A stretch of 64,000 nucleotides of DNA from Heterohyrax brucei (lineage: Eukaryota > Chordata > Mammalia > Hyracoidea > Procaviidae), in contig CM053162.1 of NCBI GenBank assembly GCA_028571685.1, positions 5,584,001 through 5,648,000 of the forward strand. Direction: 5' to 3'. Numbering within the stretch: the first letter of the stretch is position 1; every line of letters begins with the position of its first letter. The translations under genes and the position numbers were made by a program. Under the pieces are notes generated by a model. It did not search any database. It saw nothing but the letters and a program-made list of their open reading frames with translations, and was not told where the DNA came from. Positions 31,207 to 43,900 of this stretch are shown in pieces.

Positions 31207-34200
31207 ATGACAGCACTAAATACATACCTATCAATAATTACCCTGAATGTAAATGAACTGAATGTTCCAATGAAGAGACCGAGAGTGACAAGAAACACAC
31301 CTTAGACTAAAAGATATGAGCAAATGGAAAATCAAAGGGTGGAAAAATATATACCAAGTTCACAACATACACAGAAAATCAGAAGTGGCAATACTAATCT
31401 CAGATAAAATAGACTTGAATGTAAAATCTCCCATAATGGAGAAGGGTGGTCATTATTTATTGCTGAAAGGTTCAAGACATAAGCAGACCTTAATAACATT
31501 AAATATTTATGCACCCACTAACAGAATATCTAAAAACACTGAACACTGACAACATTGAAAAATAAGATAGATCACTCCACAACAATAGCTGGAAACTTCA
31601 ACACTCCACTTTCAGCAATAGACAGCTCATCCAGAAAAAACTCAGTAAAGATACAGAAGATCTTATTGTTACAATTAACCAAGTAGACTTTGACATACAT
31701 AGAACTTTTTATTCATCAACAGATAAGTACACCTTCTTCTCTGATGCATATGCAACATTTTCTGGAAAAGACCATGTGTTAGGAATAAAGCAATTCTCAA
31801 CAAAATCCAAACCACTGAATTATTGCAAAGCATCTTCTTGGACCACAAAGTCATAAAAGTTGTAATCAATAGCAGAAAAACATAGTTAGAAATCTGAACT
31901 CATGGAAACTGAAAAACATCTTGCTCAAAAATCCATGAGTTACAGAAGAAATTAAAGATGAAATAAATAAATTTATGTACTCTAATAAGAATGAAAACAT
32001 GTGCTACCAGAACCTATGGGATACAGCAAAAGCAGTGCTCCGAAGTCAGTTCATCTCTACAAATACAAACATCTGGAAAGAAGAAAGGGCCTAAACCAAA
32101 GAATTGGTCCTACAGTTTGAACAAGTAGAAAGGGAACAACAGAGGAACCCCTGAGGCACCAGAAGAAAACAGATCATAACAATTAGATCAGAACTAAATG
32201 AATTAGAGAGTAGAAGAACAATGAAAAAAATGAACAAAACCAAAAGCTGGTTCTTTGAAAAAGATCAACAAAATTGATAAGCTATTGGCTAAACTTACAA
32301 AAGAAATACAGGGGAGGAAAGCAATAACCCAAATAAGAAATGAGATGTGAGATGTTATAACAGACTCAGCTGAAATCCAAAGCATCATAACAGAATACTA
32401 CGAAAGATGGTACTGTAATAGATTTGAAAACCTAAAGGAAATGGACAAATTTCTAGATTGTTGTCACCTACCAAAGTTATCCCAAGGAGAAGTAGAACAA
32501 CTTAAACTGATCACCGAAGAGCCAAGCCAAGTGCTGTCGAGTCAGATCCGACTCATAAGATTGAAAAATTCATCAAAAAACTACCAACCAAAAAAGTCCT
32601 CACCCACATAGCTTCACCAGAGAATTCTACCAAACTTTTAGGAGTTAATTCCAATACTACCGAGGTTATTTCATAACATAGAAAAGGATGGAATACTCCC
32701 AAATTCACTCTAGGAAGCCAGCACAATCCTGATAGCAAAGCTAGGGAAAGATCCCACAAAAAAAAAGAAAATTACAGACCAATATCACTCATGAACCTAG
32801 ATGCAAAAATTTTCAACAAAATCCTAGCCAACAGAATTCAACAGCATATCAAAAATATATTTCATCATGACCAGGTTGGATTCATACCAGGGATGCAAGG
32901 CTGGTTCAACATCAGGAAAACAATTATGTGATCAACCACATAAATAGCACAAAGGATAAGAATCACCTGCTTTTGTCAACAGATGCAGAAAACTCATTTG
33001 ACAAAGTCCAACACCCATTCATGTTAAAAACTCAATCTCTCTTCAATGCAAGAAGGGGTATCTACGCAAAGCCAATGACCTACATCATTCTGAATGGAGG
33101 GAGACTGAAAGAATTTCCCCTTAGAATGGAATTAGACAAGGATACTCACTCTCATCACTCTGTTCAACATTATTTCTTAGGTTCTAGCTAGAGCAATTAG
33201 ACAAAACAAATAAAATGCATCTGCATCAGCCAAGAAGTAAAAAAATCTCTGTGTTTGCAGATTATATGTTTGTATATGCAGAGAATTCTAAAGAATCCCT
33301 AAGTAAACTACTTGAACTAATAAAAGAATTCAGCAAAGTATGAAGATATAAGATAAACATAAGTAAATCAGTAGGATTCCTTTATTTCAGCAAAGAGATC
33401 ATCAAAGAAGAAATCACCAAATCAATGGCACTTACTGTAGCCTTTAAGAAGGTAAAATACCTAGGAGTAAATCTAAACGAGAAATGAGACATCTATACAT
33501 AGAGAACTACAAGACCTTACTGCAACAAACCAAAAAAGACTTACATAAATAGAGAAATTTACCTTGCTCATGAATAAGACTTGACATTGTGAAAATGTCT
33601 ATTTTACCCAAAGCAATCTTCATATACAATGCAATCCCAATAAACAATTCACATGTCATTTTTTTAATGAGATGGAGAACCAAATCACCAAATTTGTTTG
33701 GAAAGGCAAGAAATGCCAGATAAGTAAAGCACTACTGAAGAAAAGGAACACAGTGGGAGGCCTCACATTACCTGATCTCAGAACATATTATACTGTCACA
33801 GCAGTCAAAACAGCCTGGTACTGCCACAAAAAGAGACACACAGACCAATGGAACAGAGTTGAGACTCCAATGGAAGTTCTAATACACAGTTTAGACGGAT
33901 TTCAAAATCTGACAAAGCACGATCAACAGAAAATAGATAAATGGGAAATACTAAGACTCAAATACTTTTGCTGATCAAAAGACTATCAAAATAGTTAAAA
34001 TAAATACATACAGAACGGGAAAAAAACATTTGGCAACTACATGTCGGACCAACTTTTGATCTCCATAATTTACAAAGTACTGCAAAATATCAAAAAAGAA
34101 AAAGATAGCCAAGTCGCCAAAAATAACCCAATTAAGCAATGCTCAAAGGAAATGTGCAGACACTTCATCAAAGAGGACATCCAGGCAGCCAAAAGACAAG

Positions 34201-34700
34201 TGAGGAAACATGCATGATCACCAGCTATTAGAGAAATCAAAATGAAAACTACAGTGGGATACCACCTCACCCCAACAAGGTTGGCGACAACCCAAAAAAC
34301 ACAAAACAACAAATGATGTACATGCTTTGGAGAGATGAGAACTCTCCTCCACTGATGGTGGGATGCACAATGGTACAACCTCTTTGGAAAGCAATTTGGT
34401 GCTTCCTTAAAAAGCTGGAAATAGGTATACCATTTGATCCAGTAATCTCACTGCTCAGAATATATCCTACAGAAACAGAGGCTGTCACATGAAGTAATAC
34501 ACGCACACAAACGTTTATTGCAGTACAGTCCACAATAGCAAAAGGATGTCATCAACCTAGGTGTCCACCAATACATGAATGGATAGACAAAGTATGGTAC
34601 ATATACTCAATGATACACTATGTAATGATAAAGAACAATGGTGATTTTAGGAAGCATCTCATAACCTATTTTCACTTGGAAGACATTATACTGAGTCAAA
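31207..34700 (+). pseudogene. L1 ORF2 remnant (EN-RT)
   Basis: It starts at ATGACAGCACTAAATACATA, equivalent to 40988 and 61734. The endonuclease domain is in pieces (31316-31549 open, containing ILISDKIDLNVKS). Reverse transcriptase follows from about 32400, and the C-terminal region near 33672-33974 (LLKKRNTVGGLTLPDLRTYY) is open. The catalytic FADD motif reads FADY at 33254-33268, so the active site is lost in addition to many stops. A 40-base AfroSINE tail fragment interrupts it at 32519-32558. Confidence 0.88.
32519..32558 (-). mobile_element. AfroSINE tail-only fragment
   Basis: GAGCCAAGCCAAGTGCTGTC and GAGTCAGATCCGACTCAT are the reverse complement of the last 40 or so bases of the AfroSINE tail variant. 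The L1 ORF2 reading continues on both sides with almost no L1 sequence lost. Confidence 0.8.
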
Positions 34701-34831
34701 TCAGTCAGCAGCAAAAGGCCAAATATTATATGTGATCCCTGGTATAAGGACTTAAAAACAGACTTATGTACAGAAGAAAGGACTCTTTGATGGCTACAAG
34801 GGTGGGGACGGAGGATGAGGGTTGATCATAG

Positions 34832-35315
34832 ATTAGATTTTGTTGTTGTTAGATGCCACTGAATCAGTTTCAACTTACAGTGACCCTATGAACAACAGAA
34901 CTAAACACTGTCAGTTTTTGTGCCATGTCCACAATTGTTTTTATGCTTAAGTCCGTTGTGGCCACCACGTCAATCCATTTCACTGAAGGTCTTTTTTTCC
35001 TTGACCCTCCTCTCTACCAACCATGTCTTCCTCCAGGGACTGATCCTTCCTGACAACACATACAAAGTATGTTAAGATACAGTCTTGCCATGTTTGCTTT
35101 TAGGAACACTCTGGTTGTACGTCTTCCAGAACTGATCTGTTTGTTCTTTTGGAGGTCTATGGCATATTAAATATTCTTTTCCAATATCTTAATTCAAAGC
35201 CATCAATTCTTCTTCCTCTTTGTTCATTGTCCAGGTTTCGCATGCATATGATGTGACTGGAAATACCATTGCTTGGGTCAGGCGCACTTTAGTCTTCAAG
35301 GTGACTAAATTAGAT
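34832..35315 (-). mobile_element. RTE-type LINE 3' end inserted in L1, 7-bp TSD
   Basis: The insertion is 34839-35308. ATTAGAT lies at 34832-34838 and again at 35309-35315, and joining the flanks restores L1 order as at 45130. On the written strand it begins TTGTTGTTGTTAGATGCCAC (reverse of the CAA-type tail), continues with CTCCAGGGACTGATCCTTCC and TTCATTGTCCAGGTTTCGCA, and ends in GTCTTCAAGGTGAC. It is a 5'-truncated copy of the RTE 3' region. Confidence 0.9.
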
Positions 35316-36197
35316 AGCTGATAGAAATTTGGTTAGTGAAAGAAATGACAGCACACAACAGAAAGTAGATCAGCTTAATTGGACTTCACCCTAAACTAAA
35401 AGCTCTTCTAATCTCAACCCAATATTGCAGGGATGCAGTAGGAGGGGTGGGGGTCTGAGAACCACTCTTTTGGGGTACATTGAGGCCTATTAACATAAAG
35501 AGCTTATTGCTAAGACAGTCTTCTGCACCTCATATTGGTGAGTGGTGTCTGTGGTCTTAAAAGCCAGCAAGCTCTATCTGAGGTACACCAAATGGTCCCA
35601 ACTCAGCTGGAACAGATGATCAGTGAGAGCAACAAAGACAAGGGGAAAAAAGAGCCCAGGAGACAGAAGAGCCCATGTGAATGAGAGACTGTATCAACGT
35701 GTTACCAAAAGAAACAGAAGGTGCCTGGTCACCACCAAAAACAGCCACGAAGGGGCATAGAATATAGAGTCCCTGAGGCAATACAAGAAAAAGAGAAGTG
35801 TAGCTCAAGAATGCTACTAAAATACCACATTTCATGGTTCAGTGTCCTGGTGGATTCCCTGGAAGTGTGGCCCCTAGACCGGGTCCTGCCCCTGACCAGA
35901 AAACACTGTTGAGGTCAACTCTTTGGACAAGAATGGATTGGTCTTGGGGACACAATGTGACCATATGATGTGTGCACTTTATGCATTTATAGATGGCTGT
36001 CCTCAGGTCTCTTTGTAATGGGAGAAGAGAGGGTAGTAAAGCGGAGACAGGAGCTTTTTAAGAGGATACTAGAAGCATAGAATGAAAAAGAGGAGAGTGC
36101 TATTACTGGGCAAAGAGAGCATAAGAAGCTGCAGATAGGTGGGCATGCAAAACTGATTTGGATTGTATACTTTCACATAATCACAATTAAAAAAAGT

Positions 36198-38226
36198 ATT
36201 AGGAAGCTCAACTTATATAGCATATAATAACTTCTCACTTTATTCTTCCAATTGCACATAAATGTAAACTTCTTTTATCAAAGATGTTCGATGACATGGC
36301 TGTCTAGAAAATCACATAATCATTACATACAACACACACACATACACCCCTTGTACTAAAGAAGTCTATGTATACACAGAAGTGATCATAAAGTCATCAT
36401 AGAATTTGTATATTCTTATCCCTAAAATGAGCCAAATATTCAATTTATCATTTAAGTTGCCCTAATTTGTTAGACATAGAGAGTTAGCATAAAAGAAAAC
36501 TCTCAAACAGATGGACTAACCGAGTGGCTGCAACAATCGGATGAAGCATAAAAACAATTTTAAGGATGGCACAGGACTAGGAAATGTTTTGTTCTGTTGT
36601 ACATAGGATCATTGTGAGTGCAAACTGATTTAAGAACACCTAACAACAACAACAGCATAAGCAAACGCACCACCATCACCACAATGATTTGTTTTAATCT
36701 ACCATTTTTATTGCACTGCAAGCACATAGGAAAAAATAAATTATTCAGGGGAGTCTAAATATCCTAAATTATTTTCAGTCTGGTGGGCATTAATGATACT
36801 TCATTCTTTTGAGTATCAGACATTCTTTGGTAAATACGAGATTTTAAAGATATAAACTGATCACAGAGACTATCTCTGTTGAGGGAACTGTTTTAGACAA
36901 AAATCCTCTATTTAGGGGTGAGTTTGTCATTTGAGGCTACTAATCATCACCATTATGAAACATCAAGAAAAAAACGTGTCTTTGTGTAAACTTGGAAACC
37001 AGAAAAATTTATAGGTATTTCAAGGTATCCACTGGCTTCAAGCCACAAAATATTCCCCAAAGAGCTCTAGCTCTGCTACTCTGATGACAAGAGAAATTCT
37101 AAAGAATATTTCATGGAGATTTTTAAAAATGCTTACAACAATGCAAATATTGATATCTCAGCCCAGTCAATACCACAATTTATTGTCCTTCAGTATAAAC
37201 ACTGAGCCAGTCTCCCTATTGGCCAATATTTGTACTAAGGTAAATAAATTTTTATACTGACTTCAGCAGATGTCAATAGATACTTATTCCAGATAAGTAA
37301 AAGTAAATACAAGAAGCATTATTTATTTTTTGAGGTAAAATAAAGGCCCTGTGGCATTTCTGAAATATCAATATGCAGTTACTTTTGGCAATAAAAACCA
37401 ACAATATTATAACATGTGGGCTTATGGTATATTAGCTTAGGTTTTAGAAGTTGGAGTTAATAAAAATAAATTTCCCTGATGCTGTTAATATCACATTTTT
37501 TAAACATTGAAATTATTCTGCTTTCTTGTTATTTTCACCATATATGAGGTTAACTTTTTTATATTACCTATAAATGTGAGAATTAACAAGGCTGTATCCT
37601 TGAACACTTCCTAGATTATGGGTTAACCTTTACTCCAAACCTAAAATAAAAACAAACCCATGCTCGATCCATATGTGAAGTGAAAACTTAACCATCCAGT
37701 CATGCTTTGGGCTTCATGTTACGAGCTGTGGCATCAAAGGCCATTTCTGGGTACTAGGCTTCTATATCTCTAGACGTCTAATGAGAGGAGGCTAAAGATT
37801 TCTTAACATATGATGGTTCTTACAGAGTCATCCCATATTGGTGGCTAGGGCCTCGATGATCTGTCATTAGGTGCCATGGTATTTGATTTACTGATGGTGA
37901 CCTCATGAGTAACAAAACAAAATGATACCTAATCTTGCACCAGATCATCTATTAGGGCACAAGAAATAGCTCCAGTCAGAAGTACACACGTGCTTCTGTG
38001 TCATTTGCTTAAGCAGAATTGTTACAAAAAGTACGATATGCATATTTTCAACTATAACTTTTGATGAGACTCACTGTGCTTTTGAATGTAAAGAATTTGT
38101 TCACCTAGACATCATAAAATATTTACTTAAAAAAGATAATATACTAAGAAAAGTGGCAATGCTACTTCCCTGTAAGAAGAGATCCTGCAACTTCAGGCTT
38201 GTGATTTTTGCCTCACTAATTGGTAT
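36198..38226. other. Mostly unassigned AT-rich stretch with two RTE tail fragments
   Basis: 36505-36656 is a forward RTE 3' tail (AGATGGACTAACCGAGTGGC, TGTACATAGGATCATTGTGA, AGAACACCTAACAACAACAA). 37862-37960 is a short reverse-strand RTE or AfroSINE tail-region piece (CATTAGGTGCCATGGTATTT, GGTGACCTCATGAGTAAC). The remaining 1.6 kb shows no gene, exon-like frame or repeat that I recognise. Confidence 0.6.
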
Positions 38227-38398
38227 GTGGAAACCTTGGTGGTGTAGTGGTTAAGTGCTACAGCTGCTAACTAAAAGATAGGCAGTTCAAATCTACTAGG
38301 CACTCTTTGGAAACTATAGGACATGTCTGCTCCATTCTTACAGGGTTGCTATGAGTTGGAATAGACTCAGCAGTAATGGGTTAGGTTTTGGTTTTGGT
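38227..38398 (+). mobile_element. AfroSINE, full length
   Basis: This is the clearest copy in the window: GGAAACCTTGGTGGTGTAGT, GCTACAGCTGCTAACTAAAA, GGCAGTTCAAATCTACTAGG, CTCTTTGGAAACTATAGGAC, AGGGTTGCTATGAGTTGGAA, then TAGACTCAGCAGTAATGGGT and a GGTTTTGGTTTTGG end. The A- and B-box-like blocks of an internal Pol III promoter are visible but mutated. Confidence 0.95.
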
Positions 38399-39482
38399 AA
38401 TTGTTATGTGGATTAATTGGACTAACACAAAATTCAACCAGTCAAAATATGTCTATGCTCTTCCTAACCACTGGCCACACCAGAGGTTGTTCCTTTATAA
38501 CAGGAGATTTCAGCTACTAAATGAATGCTAAAACTCATTTAGAATTCAGACAGAAACTAAAAACTCATATGTAAATCCATCCTTATATGGTCAGCTGATC
38601 TTTGACAAGGACTAAAGTGCATTAAACATGGGAAGAAAAGCCTTTTCAACAAATGAGGCTAGCAAAATTGGATATCTATTTGTAAAAGAATGAAACAGGA
38701 CCATACCTCATGCCATAGAAAATTCTAATTCAAAATGGAACAAAAGGAGGAGGGGCTAAAGTGTTAGAGTAGCCACAGGTATATTCTGATTCCTATAACA
38801 ATAAAGAATCAGAAAAACAATTGAATTGATTATATAGGACATTTTAGGAGCACTGAATATCAGGCAGAAAGCTGAGAGACTGAACTAGATGATAGGGAGC
38901 AGAAAACTGGTACAGAAGCAACTACTTCAGCCAGAGTTAAATCTGCAAGACACAGAGGGACCTACTTCAGCCAGCCAAGTGAAGCCACGGCACCATGGTG
39001 GTCAGCAGAACAAAGCAGAAATGTTGTAAGAAGACCACATTTTTCTTAGTGGTAGAAAAGGAGCTTCAGTCAGCCATACCTACAGAACTGCAGAGGTCTC
39101 TCACCTGAGTGTTATAAGCTAAATGTGTGTGAACTCTTAAAGATTCACAATCTTTCCCACATGCTGATTTCTCTCTTTTTCCCCAGCACTTCTCCCTCCC
39201 TTCTCTACTCTGCACTGGGTACTAAACTCTAATCCACTAACTGGGCTCGAAGTGGGACAACATACATGTATGACCTGAACTATTCTTGACTTGGAGGGGG
39301 AAACAAAGGAAGGGGAAGGAAAAAAAGTTCTTAGGGCCCCTCTGAGACAGCAAAGCCCGGTAACTTTCTTAGTGAGCTCACAGCTCTAACCATCTGGTGA
39401 CAGAACATTGAAATTTTTAGAGTCGTAGTAATAACTCTAGCTCAAATGTCCAGTTTTTGGACACTCAAAAACAAAATTAAAT

Positions 39483-39508
39483 ATGCCAAGCCAAGTGCTG
39501 TTGAGTGT
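39483..39508 (-). mobile_element. AfroSINE tail-only fragment in L1
   Basis: GCCAAGCCAAGTGCTGTTGA is the reverse complement of the AfroSINE tail variant end. Only about 25 bases are present, lying just ahead of L1 ORF1. Confidence 0.6.
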
Positions 39509-39599
39509 ATAAATTAGAACCCAATAACCAAACAAATAAATTATAATAAATTTCTGATGTCTCAGAGACAACAATGAATTTCCAATCATTTAATGAAGG

Positions 39600-40530
39600 A
39601 GACCAACATGGCTTCAGAAAACTCCCCAAAATAAAGATAAAAAAATTTTCCAGATAAAAAAGAATTCTTGCAATTACTAGAGGTAGAATACAAAATGGCA
39701 ATATTTAGAGCTCTTTAAGACATCAGAAAGGAGATTAGGTAAACTGCAGCACAGAACAATTAAAAATTAAGCAGGCTGCAAGAAATACTAGAGCAACAGG
39801 GATCTGAAATTCAGCAGATAAGCAACAAGATTACAGAATTAGACAAGTCAATAGAAAGTCAAATGAGCAGGACTGAGTCAATGGGATGCAGAATCAGTAC
39901 GACTGACAATAAACCAACTGACACCAGCATATACAAGGAAAAATCAGATAACATAATTTAAAAAATGAATAATCACTAACAGTTATGTGGGACTCTATCA
40001 AGAGGAACACTTTATAAATGATTGGACTACCAGAATTGTAGGGTGGGAGGTGGAGTGTAGGTAACACAAAATACAGAGGGGATAGTTGAAGTTATATTGA
40101 CAGAAAACTTCCCTGACATCATATGAAAGACCTTCTAGAAGACATCTATGGAAGATGCTCATCAAACTCCACACAAGGGAGATCCCCAAAGAAAGACACC
40201 AAGACAGATTATAATCAAACATACCAAAACTACAGATAAGGAGAAATTTTAAATGCAGTTGAGCTTAAACAAAAAGTAATGTAAAAGGAGAGTCATTAAG
40301 ACTGAGCTTAGATTACTCAGCATAAACCATGCTGGCAAAAAGGCAATGGGATGACATAAACAAAGCTTTGAAGTCAAAAAAACAAAAAATAAAAACAAAA
40401 ACCTAACAACTAAGAATTATATATCCCGCCAAACTGGTTCTCAGATACGATAACAAAATTAGGATAAACAGAAATTCAGAGAATTTGCAAAAACCAACCC
40501 CAAATTACAAGAAACACTGAAGGAATTTCT
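39600..40530 (+). pseudogene. L1 ORF1 remnant
   Basis: It is collinear with 29760-30650 and 59880-61260. Recognisable parts are the coiled-coil coding region (AACAGGGATCTGAAATTCAG, TTAGACAAGTCAATAGAAAG), the middle domain (TATGTGGGACTCTATCAAGA) and the C-terminal domain (ATATCCCGCCAAACTGGTTC). Stops and a short A-rich insertion near 40378-40400 break the frame. No open piece exceeds about 60 codons. Confidence 0.75.
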
Positions 40531-40987
40531 TTGATTAGAAAACCATTAACATCAGATTTATTCTCAAGGATACAGTGCAAGACAGAGCAAATAGATATCA
40601 ATATGGCTAGGGAATCCACAAAAATAAATAGAAACTAAAACACTAAAGATAGGGAAACAGAGATCTCAGTAAGTATATGATAACAACATTGTACCAGAAG
40701 AGGGAAAAGTTAATGCATTCATAGATCTTTCAGAGAGAGAGAAAATCAAGGTCAAAGAAATTAAAGACTGGCTTTAATTATTAACATTAGGGGTAAGTAG
40801 TAAGATAATGGCAAAGGAAATTGCCAATCCTACCCACCAAAACAAGAAACAAAATCAAGAGTCTCAGCAGACATAAACCAAGTACAATGAAAAAGATAGT
40901 AAGAAAACTCGTAAAGAAAAATAACTCAACACAGAAAATTAAGTAGAACAAAGAAACTATCAACAACACATCAAAAAAGTCACTGAA

Positions 40988-43900
40988 ATGACAGCACTAA
41001 ATTCATACCTATCAATAATTACATTGAATGTAAATGGGCTAAACACACCAACACAGAGACAAAGAGTAGCAGAATGGATTAAAAAAAAAAAAACCTGTCT
41101 ATATACTGCTTACAAGAGATACACCTTAAACTTAATAATACAAACAAACTGAAACTCAAAGGATGGAAACAAATACACTAAGCTAGCACCATTCAAAACA
41201 GAGCAGGAATGACAATACTAATTTCAGATAAAACAGACTTTAAGAAAAATCCACCACAGTGGACCAGAAGGTCATCGTATATTGCCTGAAGGGTCAACAC
41301 ATCAGCAGCACATAGACATGTTAAATATTTACATACCCAATGACAGAGCTTCTAAATACATGAAGTGAACTTTAACAGTATTAAAAAGTGAGATAGATAG
41401 TTCCACAATAATAGTAGAAGACTTTAACACACCACTTTCTGTGATGGACAGAGCATCCAAAAAAAAGCTCATTAAAGAGATGAAAGACTTAAATGCCACA
41501 AAGAAGCAACTCGACCTCATAGACATATGTAGAACACTCCACTCTTTAAAAAGACAAGTATACCTTTTCTTCCAATGCACATGAAACATCCTCCAGAATA
41601 GACCACATATTAGACCATAAAGCAGATCTTAACATAATCCAAAGCACTGAAATACTGTGAGTATCTTCTTAAACCACAAAGTCACAGAAGTCTAAATATA
41701 TAACAGAAAAAGCAAGGATGAAAAATTAAGAATCATGGAAACTGAACAAAACTTGGAGAAGAACTTCTGGTTTGTGGAAGTCAAGGATGGAGTTAAAAAA
41801 ATCACAGAACCAAGTGAGAATGAAAACATCTTACCAGAATCTATGGGAGTGCTCAGAGGTCAATATATCTCAATAAATGCATACTTCCAAAACGAAGAAA
41901 GGGTACAGATCAAAGAATTAATCTTACAACTTGAACAAGTAGAAACAGTATCAAAAGAGCCCCTCAAGCACCAGATGAAAACAGATAATAAAAATTAGAA
42001 CAGAACTAAATGTGTCAGAAATAGAAAAACAATTCAAAGAGTTAGCAAGACCAAAAATCTGGTTTTTTGAAAAGAACAACAAAAGTGATAAACCACTGGG
42101 AAAAGTTACAAAAGAAAAACAGGACAGGAAGCAAATAACTCTAATAAGAAATGAGATGGGCCACATCACAACAGACTCTGTGAAATTAAAAGAATCACAG
42201 CAGAATACAAAAAAACAAAACTGTACTTTAATAAATTTGAAAACCTAGAGGACATGCACAAATTTCTAGAAACACACTACCTGCCAAAATTAACACAAAC
42301 AGAAATAGAACACCTTAATAAACTCATCATATAAGAAGAGATTGAAAAAGTAGTTTAAAAACTCCCAACTAGAAAAAGTCCTGGCCCAGATAGCTTCAGG
42401 AAACAATTCTACCCAGCTTTTAGAGAAGAGTTAACATCACAGCATAGAAAATGATGTAACATTTCCAAATTTATTCTAGCAAACTAGTATAGCCCTGAAA
42501 CCAAAACCAGGTAAAGACAGAACAAAAAAGGAAAATTACAGAGCAATATTTCTCATGAACTGAAAATGCAAAAACTCTCAACAAAATCCTAACCAATGGA
42601 ATTCAACAAAATATCTAAAAAATAATTCACCATGCACAAGTAGGATTCACACCAGGGATGCAAGGATGGAGTAGTTCAACATTAGAAAAACAATTAATGT
42701 AGACAACCACATGAAAAAAACAAAAGATACAACTAACTTGATTTTATCAACTGATGCAGAAAAGGCGTTTGATGAAGTCCAATACCCATTTGTGTTAATA
42801 ACTTTCTGCATAATAATAATAGAAAGAAAATTCCTCAAGACAGTAAGGATCATCTGTGTAAAGCCAACAGCCAACATCATCCTAAATAGAGTGTGAAAGC
42901 ATTCCCCTTGAGAACAGGGAAGCAGATAAAGATGCTCATTGTCACTACTTTAATTCAACATTGTGCTAGAGGTTCTGGCCAGAACAATCTGATGAGATAA
43001 AGAAATAAAGAGCATCCAAACTGGTAGGAAAGAAGTATTTGCAGAAGATCTGATCTTATATACAGAAAACCTTAAAGAATCCACAAAACAAGTACTGAAA
43101 CGACTAAGAGTTCAGCAAGGTATCAGGATATAAGATAAGCATAAACAAATCATTGGGATTCCTATATACCCACAACAAGACTATCAAAGAGAAAATCAAC
43201 AAATCAATATCTTTTGCAATAGCTCCCAAGAAGATAACATACTTAGGAATAAATCTAACCAGAGATGTAAAGGACCTATACAGGGAAAATTACAATACTG
43301 TATTGCAGGAAACCAAAAGATATCAACTTAAGTGGAGAAACCTACCCTGCTCGTGGATGTTGTATTGTTCTTAGGTGCTGTCAAGTCAGTTCCAACTCAT
43401 AGTGACCCTATAAACAGTTGGTTACTGGTCCAGCTGTAAGGATTTTTGTTTTGTTGATGTTGAGGTGCAATCCTTACTGAAGACTGTGCTCTTGATCTTC
43501 ATCAGCAAGTGTTTCAAATCTTCTTCACTTCCAGCAAGTAAGGCGGTGTCGTCTGTGTAACACAGATTGTTAATGACTCATCCTCCAATCCTGATGCCTC
43601 ATTCTCCTTCATACAATCCAGCTTCTCGGATTATTTGCTTGGCATACAGACTGAAAAGGTATAGTGAAAAGATACAACCCTGATGCACACCTTTCCTCAC
43701 TTTAAACCATGCAGTGTCCCCTTGTACTGTTCCCATGACTTCCTCTTGATTCCTTAAGAACAAATTAAGTGTTCTGGAATTCCCATTTTACAATGCACTC
43801 CCAATACAAATTCCAATCACATTTTTTAATGAGTCATAGAAACAAATCAGCAACTTTATATAGAAAGGGAGGCCTCACATAACCTGACTCTAGAACCTAC

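Larger units (their letters stand above)
28407..36197 (+). mobile_element. Near-full-length L1 with RTE inserted in its 3' UTR
   Basis: It starts GGAGGAGAGGCCAAGACGGT, an L1 5' UTR start that also resembles the L1 YY1-site region. The 5' UTR is about 28407-29700, ORF1 about 29760-30650, the inter-ORF region to 31206, ORF2 from ATG at 31207 to about 34700, and the 3' UTR to 36197 with an A-rich end. Without the 470-bp RTE insertion the element is about 7.3 kb. I did not find a convincing target-site duplication. Both ORFs are broken by many stops, so it is immobile. Confidence 0.9.
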
